From contig NW_005434500.1 in assembly GCF_000315625.1 (NCBI RefSeq), forward strand, positions 1 through 27,969: DNA of 27,969 nucleotides, in the 5' to 3' direction. The position numbers and the translations under genes are program-made. Under the pieces are notes generated by a model, which was given only the letters and a program-made list of their open reading frames with translations, did not search any database and was not told the DNA's origin. Source of the stretch: Guillardia theta CCMP2712 (taxonomy: Eukaryota > Cryptophyceae > Pyrenomonadales > Geminigeraceae). Below, in pieces: positions 1 through 9,271 of the stretch. Within the stretch, counting starts at the first letter, position 1, and every line of letters begins with the position of its first letter.

Positions 1-1679
1 TGCTTTGCAATGTCGGCAAACGCGCGCACGAAGGAGCTCACGCGCGTCTGCTGCACGGGATACTTCGCCTGCCAGGGCGATCAGAGACAGAGGGCAAGGA
101 GGCAGCAAGAAACGAGCAGTGAGCAACGGGAAGAACGGGGAGACCTGTTGAAGTGCGGAAAGCAGCGAGAGGAGTCGTGTAAAGAAGGAAGAAGGAGGAA
201 GGTGAATGTGGAGAAGGAAGAAGGAAAGGGGCGGAGGAAGGGAGGAGGGAGGAAACGAAGTGAGAAGGAGGGAGGAGAGCGGTAGAGACGAGGAAAGGCA
301 GGAGTTGGCCGAGGGAGGTAGGAAAGTGAACAGCGAGGGGACCTGATATTGCAGTCTCTTGATGTGATTGAGACATGTGACCGCATCCTGGAAGCAGAAG
401 AGAATCAAGAGAAGAAGGACAAGGCTAGTCTTGCTACCCTGCCGGACACAGAGCTCACTCCTCCTGCGAAGGCGACGAGGTTGGGCTCGATGGCGTCGAG
501 GAGGAGGTCGAGTTTGGTGTAGGAGGCGAGGTTGGGAGGGAGGGACTGCAACGAGTTCACAGCAGGAAGTGGGGGAGAGGGAATAAGTGAGTGCATGGCC
601 GGGCAATGATGGGGAGTGCACAGAGAAGAATCAAAGGGTGGAGTTCAAGAAAGAGATGGAAAGAGTAGAAGAAGGGGAAGGAGTCGACGACGGAAGGAGG
701 AAGGAGGAACAAGGAAGGAGGAAGAGGCAGGAGGAAGAGGCAGGAGGAAGAGGCAGGAAGAAGAGGCAGGAGGAAGAGGAAGGAAGAAGGAAGAAGGATC
801 AAGCAGGAAAGAGGAAAGAGAAAGCAAGAAGGAAGGGAGTGGTTGGAACAGAAACGGAAGCGAGGAGGGAGGAGGAGGATGAATACCTTAGATGTGCCCG
901 CTCTCATGCGTCCGCCCCGAATCTCGAAGAAAGCGCCAAGAGGGGAAGCCGCGAGCTGTGGAAAACAAAAGTTAATGAGGAGGAGGAGGGTGAGGGTGAG
1001 GGGGAAGAAGAGGTGGGGAGGTAGAGAGAACGAGGAGGAGGAAGCAGAAGCATCAAGGACAGGAAGGCGGAGGGGAGACGGGAAGAGAGAGGAAGGGGAG
1101 GCGAGTAAGCTTGCGATCTACCTCAGCAAGCTGCTCCTCAGCACGCATGTAGGCCTCCCTCCCCTCCCTCCCCTTGGCATCCTTGAGGACATACAGCTTG
1201 ATCTCCCGCTTCTTGGTCTCCTCGATCACGAACCGCTCGTTCCCGTACACGGACAGGAGCTTGTTGAACGAGCTGATCTTCGTCCCGTCAAACTTGCTCC
1301 GCGGGAAGTCAGGGAACATGTTCTTCCACTCCCTACCGAAGGACAGGGAGTCGATGCACCCTCCCGCCGCCCTCACAACCGCCTCTGCATTGTTGAGCGC
1401 CAGTTCAACCAGCTCAGCCGATGGCTCTTGGAGCACGGAGCCGCTAGAAGAGCCCCAATCCTTCTCTGCCTGCTCTTTCTCTTCCTCATTTCCTCCGCTG
1501 GAGCACATTTGCACGGCGTGAAGGCGTGCGGGCGGTGGAGGACGGGAAAGAAAGGATGGTAGGGGGCCTTCCGTCCTGGTAGCGCAGAGGCCCCGAACTC
1601 TGCTGCTGATGCCTCCTCCTGGGAGAGTCGGGATGAAGCCATGGCAAGTCGACAACATGACGATCATTATCAGCAGCAT
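1..1679 (-). CDS. Probably plastid-targeted protein with LOTUS/OST-HTH-like domain (5 exons, 3' end outside window)
   Basis: Exons on the minus strand are 1679-1122, 955-887, 545-438, 387-343 and 68-1. All junctions are phase 0 with GT-AG ends, and the reading continues past the window edge. I start at the ATG at 1679 because it opens a hydrophobic signal peptide (MLLIMIVMLSTCHG) followed by FIP and an S/R/P-rich stretch, which resembles the signal-plus-transit presequence of complex plastids with Phe at +1. The frame is open upstream to 1919 but looks non-coding. After the presequence, residues about 95-160 (AAGGCIDSLSFGREWKNMFP ... KLLSVYGNERFVIEE ... LYVLKD) have the spacing of a small winged-helix LOTUS/OST-HTH domain, which in other proteins binds RNA or G-quadruplexes. 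The remaining exons (for example SLPPNLASYTKLDLLLDAIE, DAVTCLNHIKRLQYQ) are not recognised. The exon structure is well supported, the domain call is tentative and the plastid location is inferred. Confidence 0.66.
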
Positions 1680-2850
1680 GCTGCTTCTGCACTTCCCTGG
1701 TCCAGCCCTTTCATACCACCCACAGCCTCCACGTCGAGAGGAGAATGAGGAGGGAGAAGCACGATTCTTCTCGTGCGATCTTGGTCTTGCACACATCTCC
1801 ATCATCGCATGGTCTTTCTTCGGCTCTCTTCCATCTCCTCCTGCATCGCCGCCTCTCCTGTTTCCTTCCCCTGTCCCTGCCCCCCATGGATTCACCATGT
1901 TTTCGCACCCTACTTCCATCCCGAGTCCAATCTTTGCAATAGTTTCATTTTCCTCAAAGGAATATTGAGAGTAATTTTGAAAAGTTCAGCATGAATATGA
2001 AATCTAAACTTCAGGAGATTTTCAATAATAATTCATTTTCTATGAAATTTTAATTGTTAACTTCAAATTTGCACAAAGAGGGATTCCAAATGTTTGGCCT
2101 CCATTTTTTTGTTACGTGGTAAACCTGCCACAAGGAATGGCGCAAAGAAACAATCGAATGCGCAAAGAAGCATCGTAGCGCCTGCCATGCTAGAGCAGGA
2201 AGAGAGCAGGGCAGATACTGGAGGAGAGTGAGCAAAAGAAGTGCAGGAGATGCGATGGGGCGGGAGATGGGACGGGAGAGAGGGATGGGATGGGATACCT
2301 TAGTCTTCCAAGAAACCGAGCATGAAGATACTGATGAGTTGTAAGAACATTGTCAATCTTGATCAGCTATCCAAAAGGAAGAATCGAAAACATACAAGAG
2401 TATTTGAATTGAGTGTTGACATGTCGTGTTTTAGGCGAACGTGGTTTCCATTGGAGAGATCGAGGTTGGATGGGTGCGGCTATCATGAGGATTGTAGAAG
2501 CAGAGGAAGATAATGAGATTATGAGAAGCACCTTTTTCGACTCCATTAGACGACAAGAGAGATGTCTGCATATTGTCATGGTCAAATCTCAAGTAAGAGG
2601 GTGACGTGTTGACAGATTAGTTGTAAAATTATTGTGACAAGTTGTAAACCATAGTTGTTTGTTTCGCCCGTCTATGGCGTCATGGATTTCCCATGCTACA
2701 GTAGGGTGATTGGAATAAATCTCGCGTGAGCTTCCCATGTGTGTTTGCAATCACACCTGAGGAATGGTGGCGCTGAGCTTGAAGATGTAGCAAACAGTGT
2801 TTGAGTGAGAATATCTTTCATGTTCATGTTGGGACCGGGAGATTGGATGA
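1680..2850. other. Intergenic stretch without a supported gene
   Basis: This is the upstream side of the minus-strand gene that starts at 1679. The first 250 bases are pyrimidine-rich and 1960-2760 is AT-richer, with short open frames only. No protein-like frame bounded by splice sites was found on either strand. It probably contains the promoter of the 1-1679 gene, but no clear core element can be named. Confidence 0.4.
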
Positions 2851-2907
2851 ATTAGGCAGGAATCTCCGGTCGCCGAAGATAAGGTGTAGCAGGAATGAGC
2901 TTCGAAA

Positions 2908-3050
2908 GGAGGAGGAGGAGAGGGAGAGGGAGAGGGAGAGGGAGAAGGAGCCTCGGACGGGGGGTGGGGAGGCTGAGGGGGACGAGGAGGTGGAGCCTGG
3001 GAGAGTAGAAGTACGGCGGTACGGCAGGAGGAGGAGGAGCAGCTTGAGCA
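2908..3050. repeat. Purine-rich simple-sequence tract
   Basis: GA-rich sequence with short GAGAGG iterations (about 2920-2950) followed by GAGG/GGAGG-rich DNA. The open frames through it (poly-Glu/Arg on plus, poly-Ser/Leu on minus) are by-products of composition and are not annotated as genes. Confidence 0.6.
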
Positions 3051-3089
3051 GAACGGCGGTGCCGGTCGGGTCCAACCGTCAGCAATGAC

Positions 3090-3796
3090 TGGTAAACTTC
3101 TAGTAGCACTCATGGGGGCTAGCCTGCCCGGCACTGGTGGCAAGCGCGGCCGGGCCGGGCCCGGGCCGCCCGGCGGCCGCGGCCCCCCGGGCCCGGCCGT
3201 CACAACCATGAGTCACCGGGCAGTCTCTGCACGGTCAGTCCGATCAGCCTTCCGAAGTTCACCGAGTGATCAGCCTGGCAGGCTGCCCCCGGCCGCCGGC
3301 CAGCCTCGGAGCCCGGCGTGACCGTCCGGGCCCCGGCTGATCATCCGGCGAGGCGCCGCCGATCCGGTGGCCGTCACGTCACGTGCGGACTCTGAGCCTT
3401 CTGAGTCACGGACCGTACAGCGGCCCGGATCGGATCATCGGATCATCGGATCATCGATCCGACGCCGTCGGACCGTACCGGCGGCATGATCAGTGGCCGC
3501 ACCGTGACTCAGTGAGCTATGCTAAGCCCGGGCCGCCGGGTCAGAGTCGGCCGCGCCGTCCGATCACCGGGCCGTGACCGTCGACCGTACGGTAGGCTCC
3601 GGGGCTACTTATTACGGTACCGTCGCCGGTACTTCGGTGCGGTGACCGTTGAATGTGAGTACTAGCCCGTAGTTATACGGCCCGCGGCCGCCGGGCGGCA
3701 GCCGGGCTCACGGCAGTCACGGTGGCCGGCCCGCCGGGCGGCAGCCGGGCTCACGGCAGTCACGGTGGCCGGCCGCGCACCGTGCGGCTGGTCACT
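3090..3796. repeat. GC-rich island I of short shuffled words
   Basis: The DNA switches abruptly to very high GC and is built from a few recurring short words: CCGG/GGCC runs, GATCATCGGATCATC iterations around 3435-3455, GTCAC/GTGAC and CCGTAC(C/G)G. Stop codons occur in all frames over longer distances and no conserved protein is seen. Similar islands lie at about 11.40-11.82 kb and 17.74-18.40 kb. The right boundary coincides with the start of the foldback at 3797. It may be part of a repeat family or a CpG-rich structural region; the function is unknown. Confidence 0.5.
3688..3773. repeat. 43-bp direct tandem duplication inside GC island I
   Basis: Two adjacent 43-bp units (3688-3730 and 3731-3773), each running from CCGCCGGGCGGCAGCC to GGTGGCCGGC, are identical by eye. 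This points to recent local duplication in the island. Confidence 0.85.
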
Positions 3797-4436
3797 GATG
3801 GAACGTATGCCAGCCGTGCCAGTCAGATAGCGCCGAGTTAACAAAAAACTCTCCTGTAAACCAAGACGACTTACGTGTTTTGCGAGGCGGCATGTAGTAC
3901 GTGTGGACGAAGAGGGGCCTTTCCTAGCCGTCTTGCTAAGGTCCTCTCATGTCTGGATGCTTGGGTTTCACATGCTAGCATACAGTCTATCTCTCATGTG
4001 CTCCTCAATTCTGGATTTGTGTGCATTAAACTCGGTCTTGAGCAAAAACTGTCTTGTTACAACTAAGGTCGATGTGATATCTGCGTGACTTTGGACTAGT
4101 GACGGAATACAAGTTTGTTAGACTTGTACTAGTCCAAAGTCACGCAGATATCACATCGACCTTAGTTGTAACAAGACAGTTTTTGCTCAAGACCGAGTTT
4201 AATGCACACAAATCCAGAATTGAGGAGCACATGAGAGATAGACTGTATGCTAGCATGTGAAACCCAAGCATCCAGACATGAGAGGACCTTAGCAAGACGG
4301 CTAGGAAAGGCCCCTCTTCGTCCACACGTACTACCGTACATGCCGCCTCGCAAAACACGTAAGTCGTCTTGGTTTACAGGAGAGTTTTTTGTTAACTCGG
4401 CGCTATCTGACTGGCACGGCTGGCATACGTTCCATC
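3797..4436. repeat. Foldback element: 304-bp inverted repeat with 27-bp centre
   Basis: Left arm 3797-4100 and right arm 4128-4436 are reverse complements of each other, apart from a 5-bp insertion in the right arm near 4333-4338. The arms start and end with GATGGAACGTATG/CATACGTTCCATC and meet at ACTAGT on each side of a 27-bp centre (4101-4127, GACGGAATAC...). The centre plus right arm equals one full unit of about 335 bp, as shown by the separate copy at 5323-5657. The left arm is therefore an inverted copy lacking the first 27 bases or so. Arms of this quality can form a very long hairpin. No transposase is encoded and no clear target-site duplication flanks the structure. It resembles foldback/MITE-type repeats, but the family is not recognised. 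Confidence 0.85.
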
Positions 4437-5322
4437 CTCCCCCCGAGTTTCTGAAATAGTACGTTACATCGGACGTCAGAAAGTCACACAAACAAGCTTG
4501 AAGAGAATGTCAGCAGAGTTCCAAGTCAAGATACGATGATACAACGTCAAGTTCACAGTCATGCTGAGTGGGCAATAACCATTCAAGGATTGTCCATTCT
4601 GAAGAAGAATTTCATGCAGGGCTATTAGATGGGGCAGTGCAGAGATAAGGGAGATGCCTGGCGAGCTGATGCAATGACGAGAGAAGGAGGATAAGATAAG
4701 AGAGTCTGAGGAGAGAACTTCGGAGTTCAGATAACAGAGAGAGAGAGAGAGAGAGCGTGCCCGCCGGCATTTGAAGACCAAAAGATAAAGTTTGAACCGT
4801 AAAGAACTTGTCACCAGAGATTGCTGCCGCGAGATGGAACATCCGTTTCAAGGCATTCGAAGATTGTTGTGCAGTTGTACCTTGTTCGCCGATCCAGAAG
4901 TAGCTCCAGTTATGCATGCCACAGCCTAGCTCCATGACATGAAAACTTCCGCCAGATCTCCTGGTAGTTCCATTTGATCCTACTCAAAGATCAAGAAAAA
5001 TAAGAATCGAATCAGCTTCAAGTGCGTTTCCACACGGTTAAGCAGATATTCGACCGACCAATCTGACTGGGGAAAGGCTTGTTTTTCCTATTCGAAGATC
5101 AATCAAACAAATTGAGGCTGAGATAGGCCTAAACAACTTGCGGCTAGAAAGAGAGCCTGATTGAAGAGAGGAGTCATCCGAATGTGTACAGCTTGATAGA
5201 ATTTGCATGAATTTTCAACAGCAACGGGAAAACAATACCAAGAAAGAAAAAACTCCAGTAAACAATTCAACTAACCAAATATAAGATCAACATGATTGAG
5301 CATGTAATCGAGGCTCATAACC
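4437..5322. other. Spacer between direct copies of the 335-bp repeat; no supported gene
   Basis: About 890 bp lie between two same-orientation copies of the 335-bp element. It has a (GA)n run at about 4736-4755 and is otherwise of mixed composition. On the minus strand several short protein-like stretches occur (for example a start at 5318 reading MSLDYMLNHVDLIF, and ELGCGMHNWSYFWIG near 4900), some next to possible splice sites, but no phase-consistent chain joins them. It may be a decayed gene or chance. Confidence 0.3.
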
Positions 5323-5657
5323 GACGGAATACAAGTTTGTTAGACTTGTACTAGTCCAAAGTCACGCAGATATCACATCGACCTTAGTTGTAACAAGACA
5401 GTTTTTGCTCAAGACCGAGTTTAATGCACACAAATCCAGAATTGAGGAGCACATGAGAGATAGACTGTATGCTAGCATGTGAAACCCAAGCATCCAGACA
5501 TGAGAGGACCTTAGCAAGACGGCTCAGTAGGAAAGGCCCCTCTTCGTCCACACGTACTACATGCCGCCTCGCAAAACACGTAAGTCGTCTTGGTTTACAG
5601 GAGAGTTTTTTGTTAACTCGGCGCTATCTGACTGGCACGGCTGGCATACGTTCCATC
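5323..5657 (+). repeat. Third copy of the 335-bp repeat unit
   Basis: It runs from GACGGAATACAAG to CATACGTTCCATC and matches 4101-4436 in the same orientation. It differs by a 4-bp insertion near 5524-5528 (GGCTCAGTAGG against GGCTAGG), and it lacks the 5-bp insertion of the 4101-4436 copy. This solitary copy defines the unit boundaries used for the foldback. It carries no coding potential that looks conserved. Confidence 0.85.
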
Positions 5658-6967
5658 AGTCACGGGCAGGCTGCAGCCGCCAAACTTTGCCATCATTTTC
5701 AGATTGAACTTCGGAAACTTTTAAACATTAAACTTCGGATGTTCGCCGGGAAGTTTTCAGTCACTCAAAGTTTGCACGATAACGAACTTCTTGGAGGCCC
5801 TCAGGTCTCGTGCAGCCACACAAAGTTCCAACTTGGGATCGTGTACCCACCCGTACTTAAAATACCACAATTCATGGAAAAGTACGGGTACACCACAGAC
5901 CCGAACGGGGGCCAACACAACTCTTGTTATTATGAACTTCGGAAACAGGGTGGCTCTCTCCAAGATGTTTCTGAAATAATGAAAATCAATCTTCAAATTT
6001 CAGCACAGATTTTGAAATATACCCTGAATGAAAGCAATATTTCCAAAATTCTCCCAAGCTTGATGACAGAGATACTTTTGGCGGTTTTTGGGTCACAAAG
6101 TTCAGCATTTATTAACTAAAGATACCTACCTTCACTATCCCTTCACCCCTCCATTCGAGTGATATTTTGTGATAATGGATATGGTGGGGTAGTCCACAAC
6201 CTCGCCACCACCCCTGCTCGTACATCTTGACCACCCCTACCTGATAAAGCATCAAGCGTGACGTTCCCCCGGGTGGGTATTCGCACCCCCTGCATGCCAC
6301 CTAATAGGAGGGGGTCATGGTCGGGTTGGTGCGAACAATGGGAGGCAGCAAGGAGGTTTAACGTGATGGTAGAGAAGACGGAGAAGGTGGAAGGCGAAGA
6401 ACATTCTTCAGACACGAGGACATCAGATTGTTTGCGCAAGATCACAAGTTAGTTTCATGCCAATTGCTGCATGCTGTAGTGCTAGTCAAAGGCAGGACAT
6501 TCGGTAGCAGCAAGCTGCAATGGTTGGTTTGTGATTTTATGTGCTGGGTTCAGAGGCAATGAGATGAATTCGAACGAGGATTGAGTCGAAATGCGGATAT
6601 TTCTCCCGAAGATGCCCGGAAAGATGCAAAGCTGCAAACCACTTATGTCATAGATTTGGTTCCTACTCTATTGGTCTTTAGACTGAGAAGGGTAGGGAAT
6701 GTCTACTTTTGTTTCCATGCACAACATGGAAATAATTTGAATCACTCATATGTGTATCATTGTGTATCATTCACATTCGAGTCATTCATATCTCCTTCTC
6801 TCACGAACTCTCAAGTCTCCGCCTGCCCTGCCTTAGTCGATTGAAGCTGTTCATCCAGGTCAATGGAGTGATCGGAGGAAGAAGTACCCGGGCGAAGCCC
6901 AACAAGAAACGAGCAAAGCAACGTCCTGTCCGACATCAGCCTCGAAGCAGAGGACGAGCAGCCCAGA
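5658..6967. other. Intergenic region upstream of the Mpv17-family gene
   Basis: At 5658-6120 the sequence is AT-richer, with the word AACTTCGG or close variants recurring (about 5707, 5732, 5786, 5936) and an imperfect hairpin around 5850-5893 (TACCCACCCGTACTT / AAGTACGGGTAC). A frame running out of the repeat copy to 6119 has no recognisable domain. From 6120 to about 6450 there are short G-rich and C-rich runs. The last 100 bases or so before 6968 are the likely 5' leader of the next gene. Confidence 0.35.
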
Positions 6968-8292
6968 ATGCTGCCTGACGCTAGGGGAAGGGGAGCCTTG
7001 CTCCTGCTCCTGGTTGTGCTCCAGTCTCAGCTGTCGCTCAGCTTCATGATCGCGCCATGTCCCAGGTTTGAGTAGGAGGATGTTCGATGCCAGTGCACTG
7101 AATGGTGGCTGACCAGGTTCCCCTCCATCTCTCCTCCTCTTCGCAGTTCTCCCTCCCATGGCGTCGCCTTCAAGCCCAGGCGCTCAATCGGAGGCCCGCA
7201 CATGATGCTGCCGTCCCCTCTTGACGTCTTCAAGGTGTGTCTGCCACTGGAGGAAGGAGGGAGGGAGGGAAGACAATGAAGAGCAACAGCGATGATGAGC
7301 TGGAGGACGAGGTGAGCTCGCGTATTGACTGAGTGCCTATCAGGTCTATGAGTTCTACCTGCACAAGTACCCTCACCCGGTCGACACCCTCACCGGTATG
7401 GCGCTCTACGTGCTCGGCAAGGTCACCTGCGACGCCATCAACAAGCAGCCATGGCGACCGAAACGCGAGTATGGGAGGTGGGCGGTCATGGGCTGCCTCG
7501 ATGGGTACTTCACGCACGCCTGGTATTGGTACATCGAGATGGCAGCGTCAGGGCTGCAGCCCCTGCTTAAGTTGTCGAGCATGGTGAGATATCTCCCTCG
7601 TGCTGCTCCCACTCGCCTGCTCATTTGCAGGCTCTCTCATCTCTTGCCTTGTTTCTTGCTCCCTCCTCCCCATCGTCTACCTCCCTGGCCTCTGAGACGC
7701 TTTCACCCAGGTTCTTACGTCATCCTTCCTGTACACGCCGGTGTACTGCCTCGCCTTCCTGGTGGTGATGGGCTTTCTGGAGGGAAGGAGAGCGGCGGGT
7801 GTGGTCGACAAGGTCAAGAAAGGCTTCGCAGAGCTGACGTCCATGACGATCCGGACATGGATGCCGCTAAATCTTATCCTCTTCGGGTGAGTGCGCCCCA
7901 AGACTCCTTCCTATGATGTTGTGACGGCTCCCTGTGCTCGTAGCGTCGTCCCCCTCCAGCTCCGAGTGTCCTTCTCCATGGCCTGCCACTACCTGTACCT
8001 CATTGCGCTTGCCATGTGGGAGTCTGGCCTGCTCACGGCCTTCATCGCCCGTGTCAAGAGTCGTGGTCCCCAGCAGCCCCTGGAGCTCCAGCCCAGCAGC
8101 CTGGCAACAATCAAGGTAGTCGTCCGCCTGGAGGAAGTGGACCCGGCGGCCGCCGACTCGCCTGTAGTCTGTGCACCCATCAACGCTGACTTCCTGGCGG
8201 GGATACCCCTGCCAGAGGAGATACCCGTGGGCACAGATGAAGCGGAGAAGCAAGGAGCAAGAGAACCGAAAGCTCGCGCCAATACGGGTTAG
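6968..8292 (+). CDS. Mpv17/PMP22-family membrane protein with plastid-type presequence (5 exons)
   Basis: Exons are 6968-7065, 7147-7234, 7344-7583, 7711-7886 and 7944-8292. Phases close exactly and give 316 residues. The N-terminus is a signal peptide (RGALLLLLVVLQSQLSLS) followed at once by FMIAP and a basic, Ser/Pro-rich stretch, which fits bipartite plastid targeting. The family match is strong and covers the whole domain: VYEFYLHKYPHPVDTLTGMA at about residue 63; the signature DGYFTHAWYWYIE (family H-x-WY) at about 115; SFLYTPVYCLAFLVVMGFLE in exon 4; and TWMPLNLILFGVVPLQLRVSF across the last intron. Mpv17/PMP22 proteins are four-helix channel-like proteins of peroxisomal, mitochondrial or plastid inner membranes. 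The roughly 75-residue acidic C-terminal tail after the last helix is not part of the usual family core. Plastid localisation is inferred. Confidence 0.88.
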
Positions 8293-8499
8293 ACTTTTTT
8301 CAATAGATGAACAGAGGAAATTAATCTTTGGTGCGACGGTTGACACTGTGATTCCCCAACGTGAAACCTATCCCAGAGCGAATCAAATGCAAACTACCAT
8401 TCTGACAAGTTAAAGCACGTAATAGCGAGATCTTGTGAAGTAATCTAATTTAATCACACACACTCTATACATCCGAACTCAAAAAGGGGCAGGAAAACT
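8293..8499. other. Short intergenic gap between convergent genes
   Basis: 207 bp separate the stop codon of the plus-strand Mpv17-family gene from the stop of the minus-strand gene, so both 3' UTRs must lie here or overlap. It is AT-richer than the flanking exons. No defined polyadenylation signal can be assigned. Confidence 0.4.
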
Positions 8500-9271
8500 T
8501 TACAAGGACATGGCCATGAGCGAAAGCTCACGGAACTGATCCTCCGTCGCCATCTCGCCCTCGTCCGCCTGACCAAAGCTCTGCGCTTTGTGAAACACAC
8601 TGGCCAGCGTGCTACTGGATCCAGAGAAGGACGACACAGTGCTCAGCATCTCATCGGCACCGAGCTTCTTCTCCCTCCAGCAGCGCACGCAGGTCTCGAT
8701 CGCGTTCCTTGCACCCGCTGGCAGCTCGTTGTACGCGGTACGGAGGACAGCCTCGGTCAGAGGAGCAGGAAGAGAGTTTCCTTTCTTGGCCACAACCTCG
8801 ACTTCGCTGATATCTCCCTTCGAGCACTCGAGCTGGTACTGCGGGCTCGCGTTTGCCGGCTGGTCAACTGACTCGGGGAAGCTGATGGGATGCTGAGATG
8901 CAATCTGAGCCGAGATCTGGCGCTCTTTCGCGTCGGTGGCATGCTTCCTTGCAATCATTTCATCCACTTGATTCTGAGAGGACAATGTCAAACACAAGGT
9001 CGGAAAGGAGTTGAACATTATAGTTTACCTTGAGTTCGGTGAAGAGGATAGAAGTCCGGTACAACTTTGCCTTGGAATCGTTCTCGTAACCAAAGCTATA
9101 GAAGGGAATTCCTGCCCCAGGAAACCAGTCGCCTTCAGCAAACTTGCGTTTTCCAAGGCAGGAATCGAATGCTCCAATGGGACGAGGGGACGTCTCCGGG
9201 GAAGGAGTGAAAGTAGCTTGCTCGCTGAAAGGGCCGCGTGGGGGCATAGAGGTCGGGGTGATAGAGGTCAT
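8500..9271 (-). CDS. Hypothetical protein, 2 exons, 238 aa
   Basis: Exon 1 is 9271-9029 and exon 2 is 8973-8500, joined in phase 0 (CTCAAG|GTAAAC ... CTCTCAG|AATCAAG) across a 55-nt intron. The first ATG at 9271 opens a Pro/Ser/Thr-rich N-terminus (PTSMPPRGPFSEQATF), then GDWFPGAGIPFYSFGYEND, then a helical, charged stretch (ELKNQVDEMIARKHATDAKE) that spans the junction and may form a coiled coil. The C-terminal 80 residues (LTEAVLRTAYNELPAGARNA, CVRCWREKKLGADEMLSTVS, SFSGSSSTLASVF) look like a compact helical module. No known family is recognised. There is no signal peptide or membrane segment, so a soluble cytosolic or nuclear protein is likely. It is convergent with the Mpv17-family gene. 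Confidence 0.72.

Noticed and set aside
4440-5318. Minus-strand protein-like fragments (MSLDYMLNHVDLIF, FPQSDWSVEYLLNRVETHLK, ELGCGMHNWSYFWIG)
   Set aside because: Several mutually incompatible splice models are equally good and none gives a continuous frame or known family. ELGCG resembles a methyltransferase motif but lacks the surrounding fold.
5469-6119. 216-aa plus-strand open frame crossing out of the 335-bp repeat
   Set aside because: Its first third is repeat sequence that is also present, in other contexts, at 3797-4436. The rest has no recognisable domain, motif or splice support.
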